This document shows positions 10,475 through 20,398 of a stretch of 64,000 bases of DNA, one piece after another; positions within the stretch are counted from its first letter, which is position 1; the number at the start of each line of letters is the position of its first letter. The stretch is from Lachnospiraceae bacterium (lineage in GTDB: Bacteria; Bacillota; Clostridia; Lachnospirales; Lachnospiraceae). The stretch covers positions 62,001-126,000 of the forward strand of contig SVFN01000004.1 in the NCBI GenBank assembly GCA_015056815.1, in the 5' to 3' direction. Both the position numbers and the translations under genes were made by a program. The notes below the pieces were generated by a model. That model was not told where the DNA came from. It searched no databases and was given only the letters and a program-made list of their open reading frames with translations.

Positions 10475-11632
10475 ATGAATCAAAACCAAACATCCCCCCA
10501 AAAACGCATAAAATGGTGTCTGGACGTAGCCTTCGTCCTCGTATTCCTTTGTATGATCTTTGTCCCGTTTTTAAAGCTGGATACGGCGGAAACGATCGAC
10601 TCTACACTGGAAAACCGCTCCATGACCAAATGGCCGGGGCTTGATTTAAAGGGAGAACATAACGAATGGTACGGTCATTATGTGGAAGATAGAGTAGCCT
10701 TTCGAGAGAAAGCGATCCGATTTTATATCAAAGGGACTTATGCCCTGTTTCACGAGTTTTCCGAGGATCTTCATATGTATGGCAAAGATGGGTGGATCTT
10801 TCCGGCAGATGACGCCTATGTCAAAGCCTACCAGCATCTGAATACGGATGAAGCGCTTTTGGACAACCTGACGACGTACCTGTCCCGTACCAATGATTAT
10901 TTAAACTCCCGGGGGATCACTTTCGTGTTTACCATGGGACTGGACAAAAAAGCGGTTTACGGGCAGTACTTTCCGGATTCCATTCATGTGGATGAAACGA
11001 AGAAAGGAATCCCGGAAATGCTCTCGGAAAAGCTCACACAGGCAGGCGTGCCTTACGTGATCCCGGTAAAAGAATTTCAGAAAAAGGCAAAGACAGAGCA
11101 GATCTATAACAAAAGCTATGACTGTGCTCATTGGAATGATCTGGGGGCGCTTTATGGCATGCAGCTGGTTGACGATGTGATCCGAAAAGACCATCCGGAG
11201 CTTCCGGCGCTTTTAAAAGAGGATTTTACGATCACTTACGAATCCAAAGGAATCGAATTTATCGAACTGCCGATAAAGGACAGTGTCCCGGTGTGCGAGG
11301 TAAATAGAGAGCAGCATCTGGGCGCAAGGACAAAGAAAGTGGGCAGGCTTACTACAGTGCCGGGAACGAGCATGCAGGACTATATCAATCCGGACGCCGT
11401 CTGCAAGACAAAGATCCTTGTGATCCATGACAGTTTTCTGGAGGAACGCTACAAGTTCTTGACATACCGCTACAAAGAAGTCTTTATGGTGCCAAGACAA
11501 AACTATACTCATCTGCAGGAATATGTGGAGGCACTAAAGCCGGACGTGGTGCTTTTTGAGTGCGCGCAGCGGGCATTCGTGGATGATCTGTATGCTTATA
11601 CGGAGCTGGCGGATGTGACGTATGGGGAGTAG
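10475..11632 (+). CDS. DHHW/AlgX-like protein, probable O-acetyltransferase partner of the MBOAT
   Basis: 385 residues: an N-terminal signal anchor (about 16-33) followed by an extracytoplasmic SGNH-hydrolase-like domain. NRSMTKWP and the early YVEDRVAFRE block are typical of the DHHW/AlgJ/AlgX group. The expected Asp-His-Trp site appears as D216-C-A-H219-W220, so Asp is three residues before His rather than two as in the name-giving DHHW motif; the Ser region is HDSF (S320). Such proteins take acetyl from an MBOAT and esterify a polysaccharide. The 85-bp gap after the MBOAT gene has no convincing terminator. Start ATG after AAAAAGGAA. Function assigned by context and motif; substrate unknown. 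Confidence 0.82.
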   Translation: MNQNQTSPQKRIKWCLDVAFVLVFLCMIFVPFLKLDTAETIDSTLENRSMTKWPGLDLKGEHNEWYGHYVEDRVAFREKAIRFYIKGTYALFHEFSEDLHMYGKDGWIFPADDAYVKAYQHLNTDEALLDNLTTYLSRTNDYLNSRGITFVFTMGLDKKAVYGQYFPDSIHVDETKKGIPEMLSEKLTQAGVPYVIPVKEFQKKAKTEQIYNKSYDCAHWNDLGALYGMQLVDDVIRKDHPELPALLKEDFTITYESKGIEFIELPIKDSVPVCEVNREQHLGARTKKVGRLTTVPGTSMQDYINPDAVCKTKILVIHDSFLEERYKFLTYRYKEVFMVPRQNYTHLQEYVEALKPDVVLFECAQRAFVDDLYAYTELADVTYGE

Positions 11633-11666
11633 ACAGGCACACTTTGGCTTTTTCCGGGTACGATAC

Positions 11667-11695
11667 TTGTTATTGCTTTCGGAACGTGTTAGTAT
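11667..11695 (+). promoter_or_regulatory. Probable sigma-A promoter for uvrA
   Basis: TTGTTA (11667-11672), a 17-base spacer, then TAGTAT (11690-11695) preceded by TG at -15/-14, so an extended -10. It lies about 120 bp before uvrA, leaving a long leader with no gene. I looked for a LexA box in this leader and did not find one that fits the Gram-positive consensus. Confidence 0.5.
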
Positions 11696-11813
11696 TTGTA
11701 GTGTTAATGTAAACAAACGCATTGTTTCAAAGATGAATGAGTTGGATAAGAGTTCGTACAAACAGATCTTTGAAGGAATCCTATAAAAGAATCAGATATA
11801 ACAGGAGAAATAT

Positions 11814-14681
11814 ATGAGTGAGAAAAATCCCACGAAAATAAGACCAAGGGAATATATTAAGATCCGTGGTGCGAATGAACACAATTTAAAGGGAATCAAT
11901 GTGGATATCCCACGAAACGAGCTGGTGGTGCTGACCGGACTCTCCGGATCTGGAAAGTCGTCACTGGCATTTGATACGATTTATGCGGAAGGGCAGAGAC
12001 GCTATATGGAGTCTCTGTCTTCTTATGCGAGACAGTTTTTGGGGCAGATGGAGAAACCGAATGTGGAGAAGATCGAAGGACTTTCCCCGGCAATCTCCAT
12101 TGATCAGAAATCCACGAACCGCAACCCGCGTTCCACAGTCGGGACGGTGACGGAGATCTATGATTATTTCCGTCTGCTGTATGCAAGGATCGGGATTCCA
12201 CACTGTCCGAGCTGCGGCAGGGTGATCGAAAAACAGACAGTCGACCAGATGGTGGACAAGGTCATGAGCATACCGGGAGGAATGCGTATCCAGATCTTAG
12301 CACCTGTGGTGAGAGGCAGAAAAGGGGAGCACGCCAAGGTGTTGGAGCGCGCGAAGAAAAGCGGTTATGTGAGAGTGCGCATCGACGGCAACCTGTATGA
12401 GCTTTCCGAGGAGATCAAGCTTGAGAAAAATATCAAGCACACGATCGAAGTCGTCGTGGATCGCCTGGTGATAAAAGAAGGAATTGAAAAAAGACTTGCG
12501 GATTCTATCGAGACAGCGTTGGGACTGACGGAAGGAATCATTACAGTGGACGTAATCGGACAGGAACCGATGACCTTTTCACAGAGTTTTTCCTGTCCTG
12601 AGTGTGGGATCAGCATGGAGGAGATCGAGCCGAGAAGTTTTTCTTTTAACAATCCCTTTGGTGCCTGTCCGGTCTGCTTCGGACTGGGATATAAGATGGA
12701 ATTTGATGTGGATCTGATGATCCCGGATCAGCATCTGAGCATCAATGAGGGTGCGATCCAGGTCATGGGCTGGCAGTCCTGCAGTGAGAAAGGAAGTTTT
12801 ACCAATGCCGTTCTGACCGCACTTGCGAAGGAGTACGGATTTCGTCTGGATACGCCTTTCGAGGAGTATCCGGATCACATAAAAGAGATCCTGGTGCATG
12901 GAACAAACGGGAAGGAAGTGGAGGTCCACTACGTGGGACAGCGCGGCAGAGGAATCTATCCCATTGCCTTTGAAGGGCTGGTGCGCAATGTGGAGAGACG
13001 TTACAGAGAGACAGCTTCCGAGGTGACGAAGGCAGAATATGAGACCTTTATGCGCATTACCCCTTGCAAAGAATGTAAAGGCATGCGATTGAAAAAGAAT
13101 TCACTGGCGGTGACGGTCAGTGATAAAAATATTTATGAGATCACGTCCATGTCAGTGGCTGCCCTGCATGCATTCCTGCAGGAAATGACACTGTCCGACA
13201 GACAGAAGATGATCGGGGAACAGATCTTAAAGGAGATCCGCCAGAGAGTGGGATTTCTGATGGAAGTGGGACTGGATTATCTTTCCCTTTCACGGGCAAC
13301 GGCGACGCTTTCCGGCGGGGAATCCCAAAGGATCCGTCTTGCCACACAGATCGGCTCCGGACTGGTGGGAGTCTGCTACATTCTGGACGAGCCCAGTATC
13401 GGTCTGCACCAGAGGGACAATGACAAGCTGCTGGGCGCGCTTAAGAATCTGCGCGATCTGGGCAATACGCTGATCGTAGTCGAGCATGACGAAGATACGA
13501 TGCTGGCCGCAGACCATATCGTGGATATCGGTCCGGCGGCCGGCAGTCATGGCGGCGAGGTCATAGCACAGGGAACGGCAGAAGAAATCATGAAAAATCC
13601 GGCGTCCATTACCGGCCAGTATTTAAGCGGTAAAATGAGAATCCCGATTCCGAAGGAAAGAAAGAAACCGTCAGGTTTTCTGACAATCCGCGGTGCGGCG
13701 GAAAATAACCTGAAAAACATCGATGTGCAGATTCCGCTGGGGGTAATGACCTGCGTGACGGGGGTATCCGGCTCCGGAAAGTCCTCCCTGGTCAATGAGA
13801 TCTTATACAAAAGACTTGCTAAGGAATTAAACCGTGCCAGAACGATCCCGGGGAAACACAAACGGATCGAGGGAATCGAACAGCTGGATAAGATCATTGA
13901 CATCGATCAGTCTCCGATCGGACGGACACCCCGTTCCAATCCGGCGACCTATACCGGTGTATTTGATATGATCCGCGATATTTTTGCAGCGACGTCCGAT
14001 GCGAAAGCCAAAGGATATAAGAAGGGACGTTTCAGCTTCAACGTCAAGGGTGGACGGTGCGAAGCCTGCAGCGGTGATGGGATCATCAAGATTGAGATGC
14101 ATTTTCTGGCAGATGTCTATGTTCCCTGCGAGGTCTGCGGCGGGAGGCGATATAATCGGGAAACACTGGATGTACGTTATAAAGGGAAGAATATTTATGA
14201 AGTGCTGGACATGACAGTGGAGGAAGCCGTGACATTTTTTGAGAATGTTCCGTCCATCAGACGCAAGATGGAGACGCTCCGGGATGTGGGGCTTTCCTAT
14301 ATCAAACTGGGGCAGCCTTCCACGACGCTTTCCGGCGGCGAGGCACAGAGAGTGAAGCTGGCAACTGAGCTTTCCAAACGCAGTACGGGCAGGACGATCT
14401 ATGTGCTCGACGAGCCGACAACAGGTCTGCATTTTGCGGATGTGCATAAACTGGTGGAGATTTTACAGCGTCTGAAAGAAGGCGGCAATACGGTGGTTGT
14501 CATCGAGCACAATCTGGATGTAATCAAAACGGCGGACTACATTATTGATATGGGGCCGGAGGGCGGAGACGGCGGCGGCACAGTCATCGCAAACGGGACA
14601 CCTGAAGAAGTGGCGAAAAATCCGAAGTCGTACACGGGTTATTATATTCAGAAAATGATAGATAAAGAGAAAGAAAATTAA
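11814..14681 (+). CDS. uvrA: Excinuclease ABC subunit A (UvrA)
   Basis: 955 residues, the usual length. UvrA is the ABC-type ATPase dimer that finds bulky DNA lesions and loads UvrB. Two Walker A sites are present ([10 protein letters not shown] near residue 45 and [10 protein letters not shown] near residue 650), two LSGGE signatures, and three zinc-finger CxxC pairs (CPSCG, CPECG and CEVCG regions). [15 protein letters not shown] is the standard start. The ATG at 11814 follows ACAGGAGAAATAT. It has its own likely promoter, so it is not simply the tail of the uvrB transcript. The next gene starts about 20 bases after the stop. Confidence 0.98.
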   Translation: MSEKNPTKIRPREYIKIRGANEHNLKGINVDIPRNELVVLTGLSGSGKSSLAFDTIYAEGQRRYMESLSSYARQFLGQMEKPNVEKIEGLSPAISIDQKSTNRNPRSTVGTVTEIYDYFRLLYARIGIPHCPSCGRVIEKQTVDQMVDKVMSIPGGMRIQILAPVVRGRKGEHAKVLERAKKSGYVRVRIDGNLYELSEEIKLEKNIKHTIEVVVDRLVIKEGIEKRLADSIETALGLTEGIITVDVIGQEPMTFSQSFSCPECGISMEEIEPRSFSFNNPFGACPVCFGLGYKMEFDVDLMIPDQHLSINEGAIQVMGWQSCSEKGSFTNAVLTALAKEYGFRLDTPFEEYPDHIKEILVHGTNGKEVEVHYVGQRGRGIYPIAFEGLVRNVERRYRETASEVTKAEYETFMRITPCKECKGMRLKKNSLAVTVSDKNIYEITSMSVAALHAFLQEMTLSDRQKMIGEQILKEIRQRVGFLMEVGLDYLSLSRATATLSGGESQRIRLATQIGSGLVGVCYILDEPSIGLHQRDNDKLLGALKNLRDLGNTLIVVEHDEDTMLAADHIVDIGPAAGSHGGEVIAQGTAEEIMKNPASITGQYLSGKMRIPIPKERKKPSGFLTIRGAAENNLKNIDVQIPLGVMTCVTGVSGSGKSSLVNEILYKRLAKELNRARTIPGKHKRIEGIEQLDKIIDIDQSPIGRTPRSNPATYTGVFDMIRDIFAATSDAKAKGYKKGRFSFNVKGGRCEACSGDGIIKIEMHFLADVYVPCEVCGGRRYNRETLDVRYKGKNIYEVLDMTVEEAVTFFENVPSIRRKMETLRDVGLSYIKLGQPSTTLSGGEAQRVKLATELSKRSTGRTIYVLDEPTTGLHFADVHKLVEILQRLKEGGNTVVVIEHNLDVIKTADYIIDMGPEGGDGGGTVIANGTPEEVAKNPKSYTGYYIQKMIDKEKEN

Positions 14682-14702
14682 AAACTATTTGAGGCGTATA
14701 AT

Positions 14703-17700
14703 ATGGAGCAGAAGAGAAATCCGGCAGACTGGATCAAACAGGCGGTAAGGGCATTGTTTTTGTTTTTTGCCGTCTGGATATTGGGACTGAGTCTGGGTAA
14801 CATACAATTAAAGGAATCGATGGAGGCGTTCGGAAAAGAACCATGGCTGACCATTCTGTTGTTTGGAGGCAGCATGACTCTGTTTCTGGTGTTCTTTCTG
14901 TTTGCAAAGATCCGGTTACTTTTGGAGAAAAAGTATGCAGGTATTTTTATCCTGCTTTGCATTGCGCTGATCGGGATCCTGCAGATTCTTTGTATTTTTA
15001 AGCTGCGTATACAATTCCGCTATGATGCGCTGGAGGTGTATGAAGAGGCCTGTCGCCTCCTGAAAACGGGGCAGATCGCCAACTGGGATTATTTTGGAGC
15101 CAATCCGCATCAGAGGGGGACATTATATCTTACCTGGTTTTTGCTAAAGATTGCAGCTTCTTTGCATATTCCGGAAAGCATGTATATGGTTTATCTGGAT
15201 CTGTGGTGCATGATCTGTGTCGATAGCTGTATTTTGGGTGCCGGATTTGTGATCGGACGGGAAAAAGGGCTAAGGGTAATGACGCTGTATTTCTTTATGA
15301 TGCTTTTACAGCCTTTTACGTATCTGTGGTGTCTGTTTCATTATACGACAGTACAGTGCCTGCCGTTTATGACGCTGTTGCTCTTGCTTTCGGGAGTGGC
15401 ACCGCAGTGCCGTAAGAGAAACCAGAAGATCCTGCTTGGTGTTGTGATGGGGGTGATCTGTTTTATCGGGAATAAGATCCGCCCGACGGTATTGATCGCG
15501 CTGATCGCTTATGTATTGTACGTGGCATTACAATGGCTAAGGGAATGGATCCGGAAATATCAGTCGCAAAAAGAGACATATGCGAGGGCGGACAAAGATA
15601 ATGAGCAGATGTACTTCGAAAGGAAAAAGACGGAGAGTTTTCGGAAAGAACGTATCAGAAAAGTAGTCAGACCGGAGCAGCCGGAAGAGCCGGAGAGCAA
15701 AGAAGCAGAGTGGGAAGAGACGGTGCCGGAGGAAGAAGCAGCACCGGAAAGAACGGAGCAGGAAGAAGAAACAGAGCGGGAAGAACCGGAGGAAAAAGCA
15801 GAGGGGAAAGCGGCTGAGGGAGAAGAAACAAAAAAGCCGGAAGAAAAGACATTGGAAGCGCTTGAAGAAATCCGGGAGGGGACAGAGGAGAAAGCGCCTG
15901 CAGAAAACGCCGGTGAAAGAATGGAAGATGAGTCGGAAGTCAAAGAAATCAACAAGAGAAGGTCACAAAAGAGCCGGCAAAGAAAAGAAGCCGTCCCCCA
16001 AATGAACGAAGAAGAGAAGGAGCAGAAGGAAGAAGAGGGACAGGAGCAAAAGAAACAGACAGAACCGGAAGAAAAAGAACCCGTTCAGCCAAAACGGGAA
16101 AAACCGGAGACGGATCAGAAAAAAGCCGGAAACGATCATCGAAAGAAAAAAAGTCGTTCCGGGAAAAGAGGAAGACCGAGGGCACCGAAAACGGATACGC
16201 TGGAGAGAATGGAAAAAATCCTGAATGAGACCGATGCAGATGTAGCTTTGGAGCATTCTGAAAAGAAAACAAAAAATGCAAACAAATCTCCGAAGGTGAT
16301 GAGCGCTTCCAAAAGAAACAAGACAATCCGGAAGACGGAGCGGATCAGACCGGCAGAGGAATTTTCACGGGAAGAAGAGCCTGTGGAAGAGGAAATCGAT
16401 CTGGAACTGATCATCCATGCAGAGGAGCTGGAAAGTGACTTTGCTGACAGGCAGGAGGTTATTTCCGGTGAGCGGGCAGATGATTCTGACGAAGATATGG
16501 AAGAATCAGAGACAGAATCCGAATCAGAAGGTGTAGAAGTGGAGCCGGAGTGCGGCGAAGAGAGCGGGGAAACAGAGCCGGAGTATGACGAGAAAGCCTG
16601 GGAAGCAGAGCCGGGATATGACGAGGAAGAGCCCGGGGAAGCAGAGCCGGAATACGAAGAAGAGCCAGAGGAAGCAGAGGAGGAATACGAAGAACAGTCC
16701 GGGGAAACAGAGCCGGAGTATGACGAGAAAGCCTGGGAAGCAGGGACGGGATATGACGAGGAAGAGCCCGGGGAAGCGGAGCCGGAATACGGCGAAGAGA
16801 ATGCAGAAACAGAACCGGAAGGAACGGAAAAGGAAACCGGGAAAACAAACGGACGGAACCGGCGGGAATACAGACAGCAAGAACGAAAGGCGCAGAAGAA
16901 GGAAAAAGCACGCATGCTTGGTAATCTGGCAGCAGTGGCAGCTTTTGTGCTGACCTTTTTATTGTTGAGTATCGGCTACAAGGCACTGGATCACAAGATG
17001 GTAACGATCGATACCGCGTCCTATGAACGCCCGCTTTTGTTCTGGGTGGCCATGAGCGCAAAAGGGGATGGTACCTGGGACGGTAATGATGCGGAACAGC
17101 TTGCAAAATTCGAGACAAAAGAGGAAAAAGAAGCTTATACAAAAGAACTGATCAAAGAACGTCTTGGAGATCTTGATGCGGGAGAACTGATCGGGCTTCT
17201 GTCAAGAAAGCTGTGTGTGACATGGGCCAAAGGAAATGATGATGCGATAAATGAGAATACGGACAGCTTACCGTATGGAAAATGGTATGACTGTCTGTTG
17301 GGGGAAGAAAGCCTGTTTTTCTTATATTACTGTCAGATCTTCCGGATTCTCATGTTTGCGTGTATCGTATTCGGAACGGTCTGTGCTTTTGCCAAACGGA
17401 GTGTGCAGGCGGCGGATTATATGCGCATCGTGCTTCTTGGCGGGATACTGTTTCATCTACTATGGGAGGCAAAGCCTTTATACAGCCTTCCGTTCATGCC
17501 GTTTTTGCTGGTGCTTATGACGGAAGGACTCTGGCAGCTTCTGGAGCTGTCGGGTGCTGCAGCGACCGGAGACAGATGGCGGAATCGCAAGGGCGGTACC
17601 AAAGGCAAAGAGCGTAACGCGTATCCGGTCATAATCCTTTCAGCGGCGGCATGGCTTGGCCTGATGATCTGGGGATTCGGATATGGACAAAAGCTTTTGG

Positions 17701-18341
17701 AACAGGAACGGACGATCAGAAACTATACGGCATCGCAGGCCATGGAACGGTGTGACATCAAACGGGGACTTCTGGCAAATGAAGCGGTCAGACAGGAATT
17801 CCGGGCAGACAGAACATTTAATACCATTGGGGTGCAGATACGCAATTACAGCTGGTTTTACGGGAAACAGAATGAATCCCTTTACCGGCTGACCTTATTT
17901 GACAGTGAGGATCAGATGCTCAGACAGGCACTGATCAAAGGGAGTGATTTTGAGGATTATGAATATTGTGATGTTTCCTTTGAACCGGTTATGCCTGAAA
18001 AAGGCGGTGAATTATACCGCTTTTTGATCGAAACAGTACAGGCGGATGATATCAGCAATCTGGTGTTTTACAAGAAAGCTTCTGATGCGATCGATCCTTA
18101 TCCCTGGGGTGCTTATGTGGAGAACGGAGTGCCGATGGAGCAGGCGGATCTGACGTTTCGGGTATATCAGAAAGAATACGGACCGGTTATGGCAAAGAAG
18201 GAGTTATTGTTCCTGATCCTGCCGCAGATTCTGCTGCAGCTTGCAGTGCTGCTTTTGAGCCTTCCGGGAAAAGAGGAGACAGGCATCAGTCGCAGGAGCA
18301 GAAAAAGAATAGGGTTTTCGGGAAAAGACAGGTTAATATAA
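14703..18341 (+). CDS. Large multipass membrane protein, GT39-like, with a giant acidic cytoplasmic insert
   Basis: 1212 residues. About 280 N-terminal residues hold several transmembrane helices, with a periplasmic-loop stretch YFGANPHQRGTLYLTW that resembles glycan transferases of the GT39/PMT-like GT-C fold. Residues about 285-735 are hydrophilic and extremely Glu-rich, with imperfect repeats. Membrane helices resume near residue 737 and alternate to the end, with an extracytoplasmic beta-rich domain before the last helix. A paralogue at 44999-47350 (783 residues) has the same plan without the insert; the size difference of about 430 residues matches it. Function is not established; transfer of a lipid-linked sugar is an inference from the fold. 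The start ATG at 14703 has only a weak GAGG upstream. No partner gene is evident nearby. Confidence 0.75.
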   Translation: MEQKRNPADWIKQAVRALFLFFAVWILGLSLGNIQLKESMEAFGKEPWLTILLFGGSMTLFLVFFLFAKIRLLLEKKYAGIFILLCIALIGILQILCIFKLRIQFRYDALEVYEEACRLLKTGQIANWDYFGANPHQRGTLYLTWFLLKIAASLHIPESMYMVYLDLWCMICVDSCILGAGFVIGREKGLRVMTLYFFMMLLQPFTYLWCLFHYTTVQCLPFMTLLLLLSGVAPQCRKRNQKILLGVVMGVICFIGNKIRPTVLIALIAYVLYVALQWLREWIRKYQSQKETYARADKDNEQMYFERKKTESFRKERIRKVVRPEQPEEPESKEAEWEETVPEEEAAPERTEQEEETEREEPEEKAEGKAAEGEETKKPEEKTLEALEEIREGTEEKAPAENAGERMEDESEVKEINKRRSQKSRQRKEAVPQMNEEEKEQKEEEGQEQKKQTEPEEKEPVQPKREKPETDQKKAGNDHRKKKSRSGKRGRPRAPKTDTLERMEKILNETDADVALEHSEKKTKNANKSPKVMSASKRNKTIRKTERIRPAEEFSREEEPVEEEIDLELIIHAEELESDFADRQEVISGERADDSDEDMEESETESESEGVEVEPECGEESGETEPEYDEKAWEAEPGYDEEEPGEAEPEYEEEPEEAEEEYEEQSGETEPEYDEKAWEAGTGYDEEEPGEAEPEYGEENAETEPEGTEKETGKTNGRNRREYRQQERKAQKKEKARMLGNLAAVAAFVLTFLLLSIGYKALDHKMVTIDTASYERPLLFWVAMSAKGDGTWDGNDAEQLAKFETKEEKEAYTKELIKERLGDLDAGELIGLLSRKLCVTWAKGNDDAINENTDSLPYGKWYDCLLGEESLFFLYYCQIFRILMFACIVFGTVCAFAKRSVQAADYMRIVLLGGILFHLLWEAKPLYSLPFMPFLLVLMTEGLWQLLELSGAAATGDRWRNRKGGTKGKERNAYPVIILSAAAWLGLMIWGFGYGQKLLEQERTIRNYTASQAMERCDIKRGLLANEAVRQEFRADRTFNTIGVQIRNYSWFYGKQNESLYRLTLFDSEDQMLRQALIKGSDFEDYEYCDVSFEPVMPEKGGELYRFLIETVQADDISNLVFYKKASDAIDPYPWGAYVENGVPMEQADLTFRVYQKEYGPVMAKKELLFLILPQILLQLAVLLLSLPGKEETGISRRSRKRIGFSGKDRLI
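16566..16790 (+). repeat. Two 90-bp near-identical in-frame repeats, period 135 bp, inside the acidic insert
   Basis: The run beginning GGGGAAACAGAGCC at 16566 recurs at 16701, 135 bp (45 codons) later, with only a few changes over about 90 bp. It encodes a SGETEPEYDEKAWEA...GYDEEEPGEAEPEY type unit. Both copies are in frame, so the duplication lengthened the protein without breaking it. Confidence 0.85.
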
Positions 18342-18470
18342 CAGGATTTTGGGCCGATATAAAAAGTATATGGTCATCAGCGCTTTTTGGTGAACTATGA
18401 CGAAAATAACGGTTACTGTATATATTTACTGGTAAAATATTTAAAAATCTGTTAAAACTCACAAAACCCT

Positions 18471-18499
18471 TTGAAAAAGATAGGATTATGCGTTATAAT
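18471..18499 (+). promoter_or_regulatory. Sigma-A promoter for the mbl-flagellar rod operon
   Basis: TTGAAA (18471-18476), exactly 17 bases, then TATAAT (18494-18499). It sits in the only sizeable gap around here (18342-18556) and points at mbl. The rest of that gap is AT-rich with no gene. Confidence 0.8.
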
Positions 18500-18556
18500 C
18501 TAATTTATCGCATATAGTTTTAGATTTAATTGTATCTGGATAGAAGGGAGATCGTC

Positions 18557-19552
18557 ATGCAGTATACAGATATCGGTATAGATTTGGGAACTGCCAGTAT
18601 TTTGGTTTATATCCGCGGAAAAGGAGTCGTGTTAAAAGAGCCCAGCGTGGTGGCTTTTGACAGAGATACCAATAAGATCAAGGCAATCGGCGAGGACGCC
18701 AGATTGATGCTGGGAAGGACGCCCGGGAATATCGTTGCGGTAAGACCGCTCAGACAGGGTGTTATTTCCGATTATACAGTAACAGAGAAAATGATGAAGT
18801 ATTTCATCCAGAAGGCACTCGGAAAGAAGTCTTTCCGCAAACCGCGTATCGCGGTGTGCGTGCCCAGCGGTGTTACGGAAGTTGAGAAAAAAGCGGTTGA
18901 AGATGCTACGTACAATGCAGGTGCAAGAGAGGTCTTTATCATTGAGGAGCCGATCGCTGCAGCGATCGGAGCCGGCATCGATATCGCGAAACCCTGCGGG
19001 AATATGATCGTGGATATCGGAGGAGGTACTTCTGATATCGCGGTGATTTCACTTGGCGGTACGGTGGTGAGTGCATCCATCAAGATCGCGGGTGATGACT
19101 TTGATGAAGCAATCGTTCGTTATATGAGAAAGAAACATAATCTTCTCATTGGTGAGCGGACGGCAGAGGATTTAAAGATTAAGATCGGGTCTGCCTACAA
19201 ACGTCCTGAGATCGATACGTTAGATGTCAGGGGAAGAAACCTTGTAACAGGTCTTCCACGCACGGTGCGTGTGACCTCCGAAGAGACAGAAGAGGCTTTG
19301 AAGGAGACGACGTCACAGATTGTGGAAACGATTCACAGCGTTTTGGAGAAGACACCGCCGGAGCTTGCGGCAGATATCGCAGACCGCGGTATTGTCCTGA
19401 CAGGTGGCGGAAGCCTGCTTCGCGGGCTGGAAGAGCTTGTTTCTTCCAAGACCGGTATCAATACCATGACGGCTGAAGACCCGATGACCTGTGTGGCCAT
19501 CGGTACCGGCAAGTTTGTGGAATTTCTGGCAGGACATCAGGAGGATCTTTAA
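18557..19552 (+). CDS. mbl: MreB/Mbl family actin-like cell shape protein
   Basis: 331 residues. IGIDLGTASILVYI (phosphate-1 loop), the DIGGGTSDIAVISLGG phosphate-2 loop and VLTGGGSLLRGL (adenosine site) mark an MreB-type actin homologue. It polymerises under the membrane and organises elongation-phase wall synthesis. In Bacillus subtilis mbl is followed by flhO and flhP, and the same order is seen here, which favours Mbl over MreB. I chose the ATG at 18557 because AGAAGGGAG precedes it; an in-frame ATG at 18530 lies too far upstream of good signals. Confidence 0.93.
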   Translation: MQYTDIGIDLGTASILVYIRGKGVVLKEPSVVAFDRDTNKIKAIGEDARLMLGRTPGNIVAVRPLRQGVISDYTVTEKMMKYFIQKALGKKSFRKPRIAVCVPSGVTEVEKKAVEDATYNAGAREVFIIEEPIAAAIGAGIDIAKPCGNMIVDIGGGTSDIAVISLGGTVVSASIKIAGDDFDEAIVRYMRKKHNLLIGERTAEDLKIKIGSAYKRPEIDTLDVRGRNLVTGLPRTVRVTSEETEEALKETTSQIVETIHSVLEKTPPELAADIADRGIVLTGGGSLLRGLEELVSSKTGINTMTAEDPMTCVAIGTGKFVEFLAGHQEDL

Positions 19553-19578
19553 TCGGATATTCGATAAGGAGACGCTTT

Positions 19579-20352
19579 ATGGTAAAAGGATTGTATACTG
19601 CCTATACAGGTATGATCAACCAGCAGAGACGCATGGATATTGTCACGAATAATTTTGCGAACTCGGCGACGACAGGTTACAAAAAAGAGGGAGCGACCAG
19701 CCAGGCATTTGATACTGTGCTTGCATACAAATTAAAAGACCGCTCCACGCCTGCTTATGCCCAGAGGATCGGAGGAGCAAATCTCGGTGTGAAGATCGGA
19801 GAGAATTATACCGACTGGTCACAGGGACCTCTGGAGATCACAGAAGATACTTACAATCTTGCGCTTTCCGGCAAGGGGTTCTTTGCAGTGGAATTTACCA
19901 ATAAAGCAGGAGAGCATTCGACCAAGTATACCAGGGACGGATCTTTTTCCTTAAATACACAAGGCTATCTGGTGACATCGGATGACGATTTTGTGTTAGA
20001 TACCAATGGCAGGCATATCCAGTTGGACCCCAGACAGGGCGCTTATATCGGCCGGGACGGCACAATCTCGCAGAATGGCAGGAATGTTGCCAGGGTGCAG
20101 GTGGTGGATTTTGAAGATTACAATTATATAGAGCATTACGGTGAGAATTATTATCAGCCGATACAGGGTGCCAGATTTGCAAATTCAAACGCGCTTGTAT
20201 ATTCCGGTTATCTGGAGGCTTCGAATGTGGAGACGGTTTCCGAGATGGTAGAGCTTATTACCATTAACAGGGATTATGAGAGCAATCAGAGAATGATCAC
20301 AACGATCGATTCCACACTGGAGATCGCAGCGAATCAGATCGGTAAGGTATAA
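19579..20352 (+). CDS. flgF: Flagellar basal-body rod protein, FlgF/FlhO type
   Basis: 257 residues. Starts MVKGLYTAYTGMINQQRRMD, then NNFANSATTGYK, the N-terminal rod/hook signature; the middle LSGKGFFAVE is the FlgE/F/G-like core, and the C-terminal SNVETVSEMVELITINRDYES coiled helix completes the fold. It would be exported by the flagellar type III apparatus and form the proximal rod. It matches the flhO position in the mbl-flhO-flhP order. Ribosome site AAGGAGA precedes the ATG. The assignment to FlgF rather than FlgG rests on order and on its shorter length. Confidence 0.88.
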   Translation: MVKGLYTAYTGMINQQRRMDIVTNNFANSATTGYKKEGATSQAFDTVLAYKLKDRSTPAYAQRIGGANLGVKIGENYTDWSQGPLEITEDTYNLALSGKGFFAVEFTNKAGEHSTKYTRDGSFSLNTQGYLVTSDDDFVLDTNGRHIQLDPRQGAYIGRDGTISQNGRNVARVQVVDFEDYNYIEHYGENYYQPIQGARFANSNALVYSGYLEASNVETVSEMVELITINRDYESNQRMITTIDSTLEIAANQIGKV

Positions 20353-20398
20353 AGGAACTATTAACGATCGGGTATAACAAAAGACAGGAGAGTGGAAT

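Noticed and set aside
11640..11813. Possible LexA/SOS box before uvrA (GAACGTGTTAG and GTTCGTACAAAC)
   Set aside because: Neither fits the Gram-positive GAAC-N4-GTTC arrangement; the second has the halves in the wrong order.
15560..16915. Several minus-strand Ser/Pro-rich ORFs opposite the acidic insert
   Set aside because: They are the complement of Glu-rich codons; low complexity with no start signals.
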